A DNA stretch of 64,000 bases from Phycomyces blakesleeanus NRRL 1555(-) (taxonomy: Eukaryota > Mucoromycota > Mucoromycetes > Mucorales > Phycomycetaceae): the NCBI RefSeq assembly GCF_001638985.1, contig NW_017265168.1:248001-312000 (forward strand), in the 5' to 3' direction. Made by a program: the position numbers and the translations under genes. The notes under the pieces are model-generated. The model was not told the DNA's origin, searched no databases, and saw only the letters and a list, made by a program, of their open reading frames with translations. This document shows, piece after piece, positions 10,635 to 22,906 of the stretch. Numbering within the stretch: the stretch's first letter is position 1; every line of letters starts with the position of its first letter.

Positions 10635-13593
10635 TTAAGCTTCTATTTTTTGGGGTAAAGGGATTACTAAACGTTTAAATTCACTAGTTATAGTAAACCT
10701 ATATTTAGCAATTGCGATTGGTGAATATAAATGATGTACTGGAATAATACATTCATAATTAAGTACAGAAGAAGGTTCATTCCAGAGCTCAATGCCTTCA
10801 TTTAACATTGGCTGGTAACTCCCCAAAGAATAACTAGAGTACCACTCAACAAACGCAAAAGTATGGGTGATGACAGTTTCGTTGATGGTTATCAAATGTT
10901 GAAATAAATACAGTATACGGCCAGGAAACGCTGCTTTATCTTCACTGTTATTCTCAAGATAATAGGCGCGGAAATAAGATCCAGAAGAGTATTCCTGTCC
11001 AAGAAGAGATATCCGTTTCATTTTCTCAATTTGGTTATTGACAAAAATCTGGTTAGACTCGCAGTTTGAATAATGGCCAAAAATATCGTGACTGCCATAT
11101 GCGTGTCTGTAAAACTCCAGTAAACATTCATAATGTCCCTTGCACATTGTAATCCTTTGGTCGAGTTTAATCGGAAACACTGAAGGGGACAACAGCTCAC
11201 AACCCAAAGCAGAATGACGAGGGTTTAACGAATATTCAACAAAGTCAGACAGAGAAAAGGTACTGGCAGTAGAAGATGGATGCAATGCTGCTAATTGATC
11301 TTGACTATTTGAAATGCGATGCAGAAAGTCAATTGCGAACTGGGGAAGATGGTTGACAAAAGATTGTATGAAGCTGCCAATGTATATTCTCTCCAAAAAT
11401 CTCTTCATCATTGTTGATTCGAAGCTGCCTTTTTGATTTGTTTCGATATTCTTCAACAAACCATTGTATCTCTCGAAACTGAATAACCAGAAAGCATAAA
11501 TTGGCCCAAAGTCATGAACACACTCGCCAAGATGATGATGTAGATGCATATTCGGTGTCATGGCCGATTTTCCATACAGTGTCTGAAATCTTGTACAAAA
11601 CAATTGGAGTTTACTGTGGGCTTCGTCTATTTCTTTGTCATTGATCGAAGGTTTTGTGAGTAAGCGGCATGCGTCAACAAACAAAATCCAGTTTTCGAGA
11701 TTCTTGGCTGGGAGCACATGCTTCAGAACAAATGGAGAGTATATGACGCACCATGACTTCCACTCGTCAGCTTTCATGAACGAAAACCCATCGGCAATCT
11801 TCTTTGTTATACGCGCATATCCACAAGGTACAACAATACCATTGGCAAGCTCTTGCATAGTTAACTGATTCTTTTCATTGATGTAGTTACACTCGCACCA
11901 TATCTGAATCATTCGCTTTGCAGTTCCAAGATAGAGGTTATGCATCGGGTCTATAACTGTAAAGCGGACTGGGTCAAAGTAAGATAACCGATGAAGCTCT
12001 GACCACCGAGTGCCGTTTTCTTTTTCTAGGCGTGTTCGCTCAGTATTGTTCAATGCATTTGCCCAGCTGACAGCGTGTTCCAGATTCATTGTCTTCGTGC
12101 GTCTCACCCACTTGCTATACTTGAATCCAGAGTAGTCAAGCTTGCTGGTCTTCTTTATAGTCGTGAATTGTCGTTGACATTTGTGACAGGCGCATGTGCT
12201 CATGTGGCCAGTAAATCCAGAGGTTTTGCGAGCAGCAGGGATATCACAGGCAACACACATTAATGCAGCACAAACAACAATCTTTCTATTTTGTGAGTCT
12301 GTCATTTCTACACCAATGTATATCTCCAACAATTTGTCAACGAGCGGCTTCAAGTAATGATTCATGCTGTCAGTGCTTGCTTCCTTCGGCCCAGGCATCA
12401 TACCAACAAGAATGACATTTTCAGACTTAAGACGTTCACTCTGTGGGAGATTGTTGATAGAGAGATATATCGCACCACTGGAATGTGTTCGTCTATCAAA
12501 TGGCTGAAACCAATTGATATTCAGAGTCAACATTAAAGATTGGCTATCATTAACAAACCGTCTGCCATTGATGTCTTTAATATCACTCCAAACTGCACCA
12601 TCGAAAATGTCAAGTTTGGTGTTTTCAATTATTTGACGACTTGTCCACAAATTGATCTTGGACACGAAATCTGGCTTGGAGAATTTTTGTTGCAAGGCGT
12701 ACTTCAGAGAGTTGAATGGATATACCATTGCTGAAAGAGAACGATTTCCAGTTGACACTTTAAAGAGATTGTTGTTGCAAATGGCGGATTGAGAGAATTT
12801 TTTAAATGTACAGACTCTTTGACTTGTTTCCGGAGGATAAATCGAATGACATTGTGAGCATGCAATGTATACTGTCATTCCGTCTGTTGCCATGTTAAAT
12901 CCTGTCTTATGCTTCAAGCTATTGATCGTCAGTGGAAGGGCGCCAGACATATCACAGAGAGACAGTAGAGTATTACAAAATTCAATGAGAATCGATCCAC
13001 CGCTTTCCACCAAAAAGATCAAGTGAAATATGACAATGAATACTGCAACAAAGCGGATATACAAGGGCATGTTATCAAAAGACGAAGGACGAACTATGAA
13101 GACAAAGGTTAAGTTAGTTTAAATTAATATATTGATTAATTGTCTATACCGTATTAATTCATACCTGATTCTACTATCGAGGTCCCACTGGTCTCATCAA
13201 AGTTTTCTTCTTGTTCAAAATCAAAACCGGTATCGCCTTCTTCAATCTCATCGCCATCAACCACAAATGCTCCTGTAATTGTATCTTCGGCAGTAAAGAT
13301 GGACTCTTCTTGGGACAAAGGTAAGTCAACTGGAAAGGAATAATTGTTGTAAAGATGTAGAAATAAAAATATAATTACAATTATGATCATATAAAAAATA
13401 AAAAATAAAAAAAATATATATCAGTTTCAATTATTATTTTGTTCATTTATTTTATTTTATTTTCTTACCTTCTTGATCAAATTCAATGTTTTGTTCTTCA
13501 TTTTCGTCTTCATATTCGCCTTCGCCTTCGTTCTCGTAATCATAATCATTGTCATTGTCACTGTCAATACTATCTACTTCCATGTTGTCAAAA
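10635..13593 (-). CDS. Copy B Tnp2-type (CACTA-like) transposase, N-terminus lost in gap
   Basis: The last exon holds an uninterrupted frame of 811 codons from an internal ATG at 13070 and opens further upstream at an acceptor near 13093. Two more upstream exons (about 13166-13332 and 13468-13593) are very acidic, and the second runs into the N gap. Counting from 13070: a CxxC pair at 71-74, WFQPF at 187-191, MPGPKE at 225-230, ACDIPAARK at 275-282, a CACHKC knuckle at 293-298, DPMHNLYLGTAKRM at 374-387, MHLHHHLGE at 508-516 and FERYNG at 532-537. These are the ordered blocks of Tnp2-family transposases (DDE, RNase H-like fold). The usual aspartate before WFQPF is asparagine here (codon 12513-12515), which may impair catalysis. 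The N-terminal finger exon seen in other copies is missing. Confidence 0.8.
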
Positions 13594-13693
13594 NNNNNNN
13601 NNNNNNNNNNNNNNNNNNNNNNNNNNNNNNNNNNNNNNNNNNNNNNNNNNNNNNNNNNNNNNNNNNNNNNNNNNNNNNNNNNNNNNNNNNNNN
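13594..13693. other. Assembly gap of 100 N
   Basis: Exactly one hundred N, the conventional size for a gap of unknown length. It removes the first exon and probably the right end of copy B. The 217 bp after the gap are AT-rich and non-coding. Confidence 0.98.
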
Positions 13694-13910
13694 TAATTTA
13701 GAATTATATCAAAGAAGTGTATAATATAAAAAAAACCCAATTGTGTAATTTGATGGCCAAAATAATGATGGTAGTGTGATTTACAACTAAAAAAGAGCAA
13801 TCTGAAATCACAACAGAAAAAAATAGAAATTATTTGAAAAAATTAAAAATCGAAAATTGTAGTAAAATTTTTGCAGGTTTTCAGGAACTAAAATCAGTGG
13901 TCTTTTGCAG

Positions 13911-14547
13911 TGACTATTGATCAATCTCAATAGACTTGACTCTATATACTTAAATAATCAAGCAAGTAAAATATCAACAGCATTAAATATTAAGAGAACT
14001 TGTTGTCAAAAAATAAGATGAAAAAAATTCTATATTTATTAAATACAAGTATTGCAATATTTATAGTTTTGCAATTGACTTGTTGAAGAATTAAATAAAT
14101 AAAATTATAAAAAAAATATAATAAAAGTTGTATAATTCACAATCCATTAAATGTGATTTGTTCTTTATTATTATTAAGTACAAATAAAATTAAATAATTA
14201 TTAAGTCATAATCATGAAGATAATTATGTTTGTAAGAATATATAATAAAAATAATATTAATTCCAAGTTGATTTGTTTAGGTAAATATAGTGAGAAAATA
14301 AGATACTATGTGTGATTGCTTGAAGTTATTGTTAACAGAATGATGCCTTTTCGTTGTACTTGTTGGTGCTTTGCTCTACGAATAGAAAAATTGCTTTCCA
14401 TTTAGCCTTGACCGCCGTTGGAAAATCAAAAAATAATAATAGAATATAATTTTCTAGAATTACAAAGAATTCTGCAGTTACCACACCGCCAGACAACAGA
14501 AATTTGTTACACGTTGATTTTTTAAATAACACCCCGTTTCTAAGCCA
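13911..14547 (+). repeat. Solo LTR directly upstream of tRNA-Met
   Basis: This block of about 637 bp matches 41424-42051 and 43243-43886 closely along its length (for example TAGACTTGACTC near the start, then GTATTGCAATATTTAT, GTTATTGTTAACA and GCTCTACGAATAGAAAAATT). It begins TGACTATTGATC and the family ends in a GTCA-like tetranucleotide, giving TG..CA-style ends. The end falls 5 bp before the mature tRNA sequence. No internal region adjoins, so it is a solo LTR. Exact ends are uncertain because the copies have diverged there. Confidence 0.75.
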
Positions 14548-14552
14548 AAAAT

Positions 14553-14625
14553 GCTTCCTTAGCGCAGTTGGCAGCGCGTTAGTCTCATAATCTGAAGGTC
14601 GCCAGTTCGATCCTGGCAGGGAGCA
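14553..14625 (+). tRNA. tRNA-Met (CAT), elongator type
   Basis: A 73-nt gene: acceptor GCTTCCT pairs with AGGGAGC, the D arm contains AGCGCAGTTGGCAGCGC, the anticodon loop is CTCATAA and the T arm CCAGTTCGATCCTGG. The anticodon arm TTAGTCTCATAATCTGAA is the familiar eukaryotic elongator methionine form. A T5 run follows 4 bp downstream and can terminate Pol III. Confidence 0.95.
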
Positions 14626-16358
14626 ATGTCTTTTTACGTTTTTGTTATGTCGAGTTGTTCTGCCTTTATGTCATTCCTGATCTGGGTTGGGTGTCAAGTC
14701 TCGATCTGGTATTTCTTTTCTGGCACTTGTAACTAAGTCGTAGAATCAATACCACTGGGGATCGTCAAGTTTTAAGAATAGTTTTTTTGATAACAATCAA
14801 GATGCTTTTTTATTAAATATACACTATAAGAAATGGCAGAATTTGAAACACAGCCATTATAACTTTGTTTTGGTCAATAGAAATCCAGTATTTAACCATT
14901 AGTGTTACAATGTTTTTCCTGTATATCCAGGGATTATATCTTTATTAGGAAGTTATATATACTCAAGTTTATTAAAAAAAAAGCTTTATTGAAAAATAGA
15001 ATTCTGCTGAAATTATAGTCAAAACTTTTTATTTTATTTTCTTAAGTTGAAAATTTTGGGGTAAAAGATGCCCTAGTATGTGTCTAAGTACTTCAATGTC
15101 TTTTAGGAATTCTGCTAACTACTTGAGAAATATTGCATGAAAGAAGTAAAAAAACAATAGCAATAACTGAAATAATTTACAACTATACATAAAGAAAGAA
15201 AAAAAGAAGAAAAAAGAACTTTAGTATTTGTGATCTGAATGAATTTACTTTAAATAACATACCTTTGATATTGAATGAACATGAAATAATACAAAGCTTT
15301 GTATTTGATTCTTGTTACACTATATCAATACTTTTATTTTGAGTATTCATACCTTTAATGGTCTGGATGATATGAGCCTAATTATAATTGAAATGAAGTT
15401 TGATTAGTAATAAACTATAAAAGCTATTAACATTTATAATATCTTTTCACTGATCTTCACATCTATGTAGCAGTATTTTTCTATAGCAATGTTACGTAGT
15501 ATGCAGCATAGTTAAAAGTATCATTGTTTTTATAATCTTGATTAAGGATCATAAAAAAATGTTAATGTAGTTAAAAAGCACTTAGTGTTTACTTTTGAGA
15601 AAAGAAGTCTAAGCCGCAGTACAATAACTGAGTATGAGTGTAAAGTTAGCATAAATTCTGCTAAGTCGTTTTTTACTACTAGAATTCTATTGTAATTTCA
15701 TTTACAAGTGTTTGTACATCACAGCAAGCCTTATTAAGGTGTTTTATTTTCTTCAAAAAATGGTAGAGTGATATTCAGCAGAAATAGTTTTACCAGACCA
15801 ATTATATATCTTGTGAGCTTTTGATTTTCTAATATAACCTCAAGAGTCTTCTGTGACCAAACTCTTATTTCAACATTAGAATCAATGTGCTTAATTAGGC
15901 TTAAAGCGTCCTAAACATGGTAAAGCTTATAGGAGATTAAAGAAGTTGTAAGGATTTTACCACGAGTTGTAAGTTTTTTTAAAAAACTTGCATATTTTTT
16001 CTTACAGTGATATTTCTTGACTATTTATATAAGATGATAATTGATTTCTGGCTAAAAGAATAGCTATAATAATATGTCTTAGATGTCTGTTGTCCAGTAA
16101 TATCTTCTACAAGTATATTCACTATCTTAAACATCTAAAACATATATGAAAGACCAATCGGTAAAGTCAAGATCTTTTAACCTAAAAAGTCAACTCATAC
16201 TAGTTGCTTATAACTACCAATTTTGTTCACTGATGTCAACTCTGACACGAGTTTGAAACTAATCATTTGAGGCTTTGCAGTGGCTTTTGAAAAGTTTATT
16301 TTTTGTCTCTTCTAATTTCTCCTCCTTCACCTTTGTTATTCTAAACATAAATCTCAAC
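14626..16358. other. Repeat-bearing spacer between tRNA-Met and the split MULE-like gene
   Basis: Positions 14690-14790 carry a copy of the tRNA-downstream repeat. It includes TGTCAAGTCTCGATCTGGTA, then CACTTGTAACTAAGTCGTAG and AATCAATACCACTGGGG. This copy is the uninterrupted counterpart of the site into which element H inserted (51240-51293 joined to 62974-63030). The remaining 1.5 kb is AT-rich and shows no gene that I can support. A short pyrimidine-rich promoter-like stretch precedes the ATG at 16359. Confidence 0.6.
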
Positions 16359-16475
16359 ATGTCTGATCATATTATTTATAATATTTCAAACATTCAAAAT
16401 GTTTTAGTCAACAGTACTTTGGAAGGAATCAAATCGCCTTCTTTTAATGTAGTCGTATCTGTTAAAGCTAGTGAG
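16359..16475 (+). pseudogene. MULE/FAR1-like gene, 5' fragment upstream of element C
   Basis: The open frame starts at the ATG at 16359 (context CTCAACATGTCT) and reads about 39 codons to VVSVKASE, where the CACTAG end of element C begins. The frame resumes on the other side of the element at 23151 with EWTQCLDRINTL, giving one continuous reading once the element and one copy of the 3-bp duplication are removed. See the 3' fragment for the domain evidence. Confidence 0.7.
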
Positions 16476-17253
16476 CACTAGAAAAATGGGTTCACATACA
16501 CATGTGTAGGAATGTGTATACCAATGTGTTTAGTTTAAAAATATGCATGGATTTGGGTGACCTGTAAACTATGGGCAGAGTACCTTAGACATTAGGTTCG
16601 TGACGAGCTGAACACTAGTGTGGTGTCAAAGCAAGGTGCTGCAAATATGACCAATTTGTATTCTCCATATGGTAATTACATATGTACACTATAGGCGTTT
16701 GTGTAAAACTTATAGTTTTATTAAAATACTTTAAAGTGCAAGCTGATCCTGGATCTGATGGGGTTCTCCTTACTATAGTTACACATATCTTTGATACTAG
16801 AGTATAGGTACCTATACACTACTTTTTGTTCAAATATATCCAATTACAAAAGCCTCTTTATTGCTCTCAGCCTGTAACATACTCTCATAAATTTGATATC
16901 CTGTAATTATTGGGTTGTTTTGGTTTCATTTAAAGTTTATTGAAAAAGAATAATAGAATAATTCTAGGTTGATGGTCTTGTGATAGTATTATATATTTTG
17001 GCTACTTCTTCTGTGGGCTCTTTGATACTGTTTTATTTTGAGGATTGCTGCATAGAAAAAAGCACTAAAAAATAAAAATAATGGGATTTTTTTGCTAGGA
17101 TGCAACAGCCTTTAAAAAATATGGGCAATATATTAGTTATATAGTTTTGATAGTATACTTTTCAGTAATTTTTGCAAATCAATATATACTTAATATATAC
17201 TTATATTGAAAATACTAGAAACAAATGAGTTGAACAAAAAGACACTGAGAATG
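16476..17253. other. Element C left subterminal region
   Basis: Non-coding, about 780 bp between the left end and the micro-gene stop. A block near 16935-17040 (GAATAATTCTAGGTTGATG and onward) recurs at 4700-4800 in element A and, more weakly, at 51750-51860 in element H, so it is an inherited part of the element and not a later insertion. Confidence 0.6.
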
Positions 17254-18033
17254 TTAAACATGGCGTTTGTTCCGATTTTCTTTGACTATAAAAAGGATCA
17301 GAGGAAATTAATTCAGGTAAATTAGGCAATAGAATAATTAATTTACATACCTAAAGCAAAACAATTTATATGTAAACATCGATAGTACTTGTCAAGAGGT
17401 GATATAGTCTCTAGTAGAATATTGTATTACATTAATATACAGCATAAATAATATTATAGTACATATAAAAAGAATAAAAGAAAAAGAAGACTTACCATAT
17501 CAATGACAGTAACATGGGATGGTAGTTCTTGATGCATGGCATGTTTGAGAGAGGGTTGTTCATCTATAATAAAAGTCATATTTTCTTAGATAAATATAAA
17601 AAGTAAATAAAAATAAAGTAAAGTAAAATAAAATATTACCATTTTCATGGCTGTGTTTAATTGCAGAGAGTATTTTTGGCAATATGGCCTATAAGAAAGA
17701 AAAAAAAGTTAGAATAATTTTATAGGATGATGGCATAAAGTATATTTACTAACCTTGACTAATCCAGATGGCCATTGTGAAGAGGATGCATCAGAAGAAG
17801 TTAAAACGCGAGTGTCTATGACAACATAAACAATTATTATCTTTTAGTTGTATGTATATATATAGTATTTTAAAGAGATCGTCTTACCAAAAAAAAACGG
17901 AGGAATATAAAAGTGTAAGAGAGGCAGAGTAAGTATGTGCTTGCCTATTGTAGTGAAATGAATTAATTATTTTATTGTTTGTAAGGAAGTATTTTATTTT
18001 GCCAATAAAATATGTCTTACCAGAAAAACGCAT
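17254..18033 (-). CDS. Six-exon micro-gene of the CACTA-like element (93 aa), unknown function
   Basis: On the minus strand exons 18033-18021, 17815-17754, 17688-17640, 17563-17496, 17408-17351 and 17285-17254 join through GT-AG introns with matching phases. Their lengths are 13, 62, 49, 68, 58 and 32 nt, and the sum is 282 nt, or 93 codons plus TAA. The product starts MRFSDTRVLTSSDASSSQW, contains PKILSAIKHSHEND and MHQELPSHVTVIDM, and ends VKENRNKRHV. Related exons in the same order occur in elements A and H, which supports a real gene, although those copies are broken. It is divergent from the companion gene (478 bp between starts), so the two may share a promoter. No domain, signal peptide or membrane segment is seen. 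The tiny first exon makes the start the least certain part. Confidence 0.55.
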
Positions 18034-18511
18034 GAATATAATAAAAGTTGGAAAGAGAGAGAGAAAAAATGAATTCAAGAAAAAATGAAACAAAACCGAA
18101 ATCAGAAAAAAAAAGAATAAAAAAGATAAAAGAACAAAACGGGAAATAGGAAGGACAAGATAAAAAAAGAAAAGAAAAGAAGTGTGTATGTTTGAACCAA
18201 AAAAGAAAAAAAAAACCAATTGAGTCCAAAAAGATAATATAATGACAGATTGTCATCCCAAAGTTACAAGAGGATATTTTTGATATATTTACAGTTCTAT
18301 TTAGTATACTTATATAAAGAAGTTGTTTGGAATATCATAACACTTCTTGCTTACATACACACACACACTCTCTCTCTTCCACTTCTTCACTTGCTCACAT
18401 ACATACTTGCTTGTATGTAAGAAATAAATCATTAATTTTAAATCAAACATTGTGAATTAAAAGTTAAAAATTAAATAACTGAAAAATATACTTTATTTAA
18501 TATTATAGATC
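18034..18511. promoter_or_regulatory. Divergent intergenic region of element C
   Basis: The interval separates the micro-gene start from the companion start. It contains a purine-rich run on the plus strand (18050-18180), a CACACACACTCTCTCTCTTCC stretch near 18360 and T-rich blocks. Comparable CT-rich stretches precede the companion in element A (about 6060-6130). A shared bidirectional promoter is inferred from layout only. Confidence 0.4.
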
Positions 18512-19638
18512 ATGACTGGAATACACCAAATTGCTCCTAATTCATCTGATGAATACAAAAATCTTTTAGCCAAGATGAAAGAAATGGAGAAATCCATGGT
18601 TGATGTACGTGGTGAACTCACCACAATGCATAAAGCCATTTGTGCTGGCTTTGGACAAGGAAATGGATCCCAGACATCTGTTTCTGTTTCTCTTGATAAT
18701 CCTTCTGTTGCTGCCAGTTCCATTGTCATAATTCCTGCTGATATCGCTTCTGAAATCAGCTGTGAAAACAAGGACAAAGTCTTTGTAAGTATTACTATAT
18801 CCAATATTCTAACCATTAACCATTTTTGTTAAATAGAAGTTGATTCGAGGGTACATGCGGAGGGACAAATTTACTTCCAATGATCCTGCCCTTGTCAGTG
18901 CCAACGAGGCAAAGCCAAGGTGGGAAATGGATGTCTTCTTTAATATAAGCCTTAACAAGGAGATTGTTGCCAATCTTCTTGGTTACCTGCTCCCAAAGTT
19001 TGTTGGGCAGGGTATAAAAACAAGCAAATTCCGTACTATGGTGCACACAAACTTCCAGAGCACAACTCGTAAGGACAGAGAAGATCCTATGGTGCGAGCT
19101 GCCACTAACGCTCGTGGAAGACGAGCTGCAAGAGAAACTGAAGTGAGTGTTGTTTTATATTTCATCCCAAATTTAACCATAGAATTAATATTAATATATA
19201 TATAAAATTACAGCACTTCAACCGCCGCGTAATGGCATATGTGTTAAACAAGGATGTCATTGATGCTTTAATGAAGAGAAACTGTTCTGGGCTGATGATC
19301 AGATCAGCAATGTCTGAAGGCGAGTCAGAGGATGAGTTTCCTGGGAGACCTTGCAAGCACATTGTAAAGGTTACCCGTCCTTTTTGGAGAAGTGATGAGG
19401 TAAATAATTTTGCAAGAAATAATTTTCTATATTTGAATAATATTTAACATATTATATATAAATATGTTTTTAGTTTAACAACCTCATCTTCAACATTGAT
19501 GAGATTGTGAAAGAAAACTTGGGTAACAACATTCACCAGTTGTTAGACAGAAATCTTGTCAGCCTGTCTGAGAAACCAGTTCCCAATGACATTGCGTTAT
19601 GTTTCCCTCCATGGACCCTTAGAGATGGGCCACAATAA
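18512..19638 (+). CDS. Companion gene copy C (RPSWRSDE family), intact, 309 aa
   Basis: Exons 18512-18784, 18837-19142, 19214-19399 and 19474-19638 (273, 306, 186 and 165 nt) join in phase 0 through GT-AG introns of 52-74 nt. Exon 1 carries a short coiled coil (EYKNLLAKMKEMEKSMVDVR). Exon 2 has AKPRWEMDVFFNISLNKEIV, an LLPKFVGQGI stretch and a basic end (VHTNFQSTTRK, ARGRRAARETE). Exon 3 has MKRNCSGLMIRSAMSEGESE and ends RPFWRSDE at the donor. Exon 4 is FNNLIFNIDEIV through PPWTLRDGP. The pattern recurs in six copies in this window. The gene converges on the transposase, with 184 bp between stops. The role is probably that of a second transposition protein, comparable in position to TNPA of En/Spm, but this is inference and I know no named family for it. 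Confidence 0.8.
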
Positions 19639-19822
19639 AAATAATAAAAATCATTGTTTATCTCATCTTATTTATTCTCATCTTCACAAACTCAATGCTG
19701 ACGATTTATATAGAGATAGTAATTATTTTTCTCTGTGCTTTTTTGTTATCGTCATTTACTTTAATTTTTCTTTTTTAAAAAAGAAAGAAAAGAAAGAAAG
19801 GATATTTATTATTGTTTTTTTT

Positions 19823-22800
19823 TTAGCATAAAGCTTTTTTGGTAAGGCAATTACCAGTTTTTTTTTGGACAAGTCCTGTTGTATAATTAGCAATTGCTAC
19901 TTCTAAAGAGATTCTATGTACAGACAAAATTGAATGATAGTTTGATGGCAAAGGTGTTGAACCACAAATATCAACTCCATCTTTCTCTCGTGATTTATCT
20001 CCAAGTAATGGAAGCCAGTTGACAAACACAAATACATGTTGATCATGATGCGTGAAATCGGCTTCATAGTAGGGCAACATTGGAGGAGAAGTAAATGAAT
20101 GAATGAAGATATACTTGATTTGACAAGTGAAGGTTGTTTCTTTACTTCTATCTCTGCCAAGAAACAATGATTGGACATATGATCCACGGCCAGTGGTGCC
20201 ATTATTGCCATAGTACACTTGGCCAAGAATATTGATTGATTTCAACTTTATAATCTGATTGTCGACAAAGAATGGAGAGGCAGCAGCATTTTGATAATGG
20301 ACGAGATCAGGAGTGAGGTACGTGAGTTTGTAGTATTCCAACAAATGGGGATAATCAAGATCACCCGTTGAAGAAGGTTTACTAACTGAAAGTGGGAAGG
20401 ATGTAGGTGGGAGAGGTTCGTTGCCTAAGATAGAAATTCTGGTAGTTTCAGAAGAATCCACAAATGCTTGCAAAATGAATGGTGGCTGAAAAATTGTGGA
20501 GGAGGCAGATGGCGAGGTAAGGACAGGTGTAGATCAACAGACAAGTTTGGAAAGGACAGGAAGAAAGGGAGCTTGAGTGAGACATGTGAGAGCAGAATTA
20601 AAAAAATCACTTTTGTATATATCTTCAACAAAGCATCTCATAAATGTGGCTTTAAAACCGTTCTTGCCGTTTGTGCTGATATTCTTGAGTAGGCAATTGT
20701 ATCTCTCAAATGCAAAGAGCCAATAACTATACACTGGTCCAAAATCGAGAATAGTTTCTTGAATATGGAGGTGTAAGTGCATATTACAGGTAAGGATTGT
20801 GGCGATGTAAATTTTGTTGCATTTTTCACAAAATTTTTCGAGATGTCTATGGGCGGTATTAATATCATCAAATGTAATGCTGGGCTTTACAAGGTGATGG
20901 CATGCATGGACAAAATCAACCCAGTTATTGAAATGCAAGGATGAGAGCACCGACTTCAACACCACAGGAGAATATATCAATACCCACGACTTCCGCTCGT
21001 CTGCTTTCATAAATGCAAATTTTTTGCCAATTTTGCTTTTCAATGCAGTATATCCCCTTGGTACAATCATCTTATCAGCTATCTTTTGCATGGCGGTAAA
21101 ATCTCTGTCTCCAAAAACACCACGTTCAATCCACTGATCCATCATTCTTTTTGCTGTCCCCAAGAACAGGTTGTGCATGAGATCAATGATCGTTCCACGT
21201 ACTAGATCAAAGTATCCAAGGCAGTGCAACTGCAACCATCAAACACCATTTTTGATTTCCAGATGCTGCCTTTCTGAGATGGTAACTGCGTTCTTCCACT
21301 CCTCAGCATGCAGCCTATTCTCCTCACAGTTATGACAACACCACTCAGACTTATTAAATCCACGGAAATCAACCTTGTTTGTGCTGTCAAGGCGAGTAAA
21401 ATGATGGTTGCACTTAAAGCATGTGCAAGTGCTATTATGCACAGTGAATCTGCTAGTCTTTCTGGCAGCTGGGATGTCGCAGGCAACCATCATCAATGCA
21501 GCACAAATCACTTTGCCAGCAAGAGACTCGAATGTTGGGATTCTTACCCCACAATACAGCTGTATCAACTCATCTACTATTGGCTCAAGATAGTTATTTA
21601 TCTCATTGGTTTTAGGCTCCTTGGGACCAGGCATAAGTCCTATGAGAATTACGTTCTCGGCTTTAAACCGGTCACTGCAAGACAAGTTGTTAATGGCCAA
21701 GTAGATTGCACCACAGGAGTATGTAACTTTATCAAACGGCTGGAACCAGTCGATATTGAGTGTCAGCATCAGCGAACAAGGCTGCTCAACAAATGAAGCA
21801 CCATTACTATCCTTGAGTTCTTTCCAAACCGCACTGTCATACACATCGCACATTGTGTCTACTAATTTTGGCTCTGTATTCTATTGATGTATCTTTTCTT
21901 CGAAGCCTGGACGATTAAAAAGAATCTTGAACGCATTTTTGATGGACTGGTAATGGAAACTACGCTTGGGAACCAAAGCACCAGACAAAGATTTCTTTGT
22001 CAATTCACAGTTACAAGCTGCACAAGCACCTGTCTTTACAAAGACGCAGCAAGGAGGAACAGATTGATTTTCTTTGTAAATTGCATGGCAATCCTCGCAG
22101 GCCACAAATCGTCTTATGGCCTTGGAGAGCTCACAGAATCCCGTCATATGCTGAAGACCAGGCAGACTCGTGGGAAGCTGAAAGTCCTGCTTGTAAATCT
22201 TCAAGAGCTTGTTGATGAACTCAATCAAGACAACTGCACCCTTGTTGACCACGTAGCGGGATGCAAATAGCACAGTGAATGTTGCAATGAATCTGTGTAC
22301 AGGATTCTCAGGCATACTAGTGTTTGAAAACATGTCTATTTAAAAATATAAAAAAATACTAATTTTTTTGACTTTTTTTAGATTTTTTTGACTTTCATAC
22401 AAACATTCAGTGTCGACTTCTTCAACATCAATATCAACAGTATCTTTGGCATTCTCATTGCTCTCATACTCAAAGTCCATGTCATTGAAATCGACATCGA
22501 CCTCATAGTCAACTGACATAGGGGAGATATCCAAAGTGGGTAAGTCCGACTGACATGCAAGAACTTCTACAGATCCAGATTCTTAGACTACAATAGCTAC
22601 AAATATGGAATATAATAAGAAAGTTGTTTTTTTTTGATACCCAAATAAAAATGTCTTATACTCCGCATCAACGTTCATTACATGTCTCTGCACACCTGTG
22701 TTTAATATAAAAGCTATTAGTATATAAAAATGCAAATTTTATACTATAAATGACATACCAAGTTCACTTCTGATAGCATCTTTTAAAGCTGCTTTCTTGC

Positions 22801-22906
22801 CATGACGCTGGGCAGTTCTCTTTGACACTAAGGTGTATCCATTATAATTTTTAATGCACTTGGTACAATAGCACTCTTCAAAGTTTTGTTTGATAGTAGA
22901 AGACAT
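19823..22906 (-). pseudogene. Element C Tnp2-type transposase with three nonsense codons
   Basis: Exon 1 (22906-22761) encodes MSSTIKQNFEECYCTKC and a downstream TAQRH, a CxCxxC..H finger typical of fungal Tnp2-like proteins. Acidic exons follow (22560-22340, with YEVDVDFNDMDFEYESNEN). The main exon from 22333 holds CEDCHAIY, NIDWFQPFD (aspartate present), LMPGPKEPKT, ACDIPAARKTSRF, CTCFKC, MHNLFLGTAKRMM and FERYN in family order. The reading is interrupted by TAG near 21880 (tryptophan in copy H), TGA near 21237 (arginine in copy H) and TGA near 20530. No frameshift is seen. It ends at the TAA at 19823. The protein would bind the CACTG ends and cut them, but this copy cannot make a full product without readthrough. 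Confidence 0.8.

Noticed and set aside
11018..12734. Short open frames on both strands within the copy B transposase
   Set aside because: All overlap the 811-codon frame, which carries the family motifs, so they are coincidental.
10620..13070. Hydrophobic start of the copy B 811-codon frame as a membrane or secretion signal
   Set aside because: The same hydrophobic segment lies internally in copies C, D, F and H, downstream of the finger and acidic exons, so it belongs to the folded core.
17884..18256. Minus-strand hydrophobic open frames overlapping the upstream region of companion C
   Set aside because: They are poly-pyrimidine shadows of a purine-rich plus strand. Only the 13-nt exon ending at 18021 is supported by comparison with other copies.
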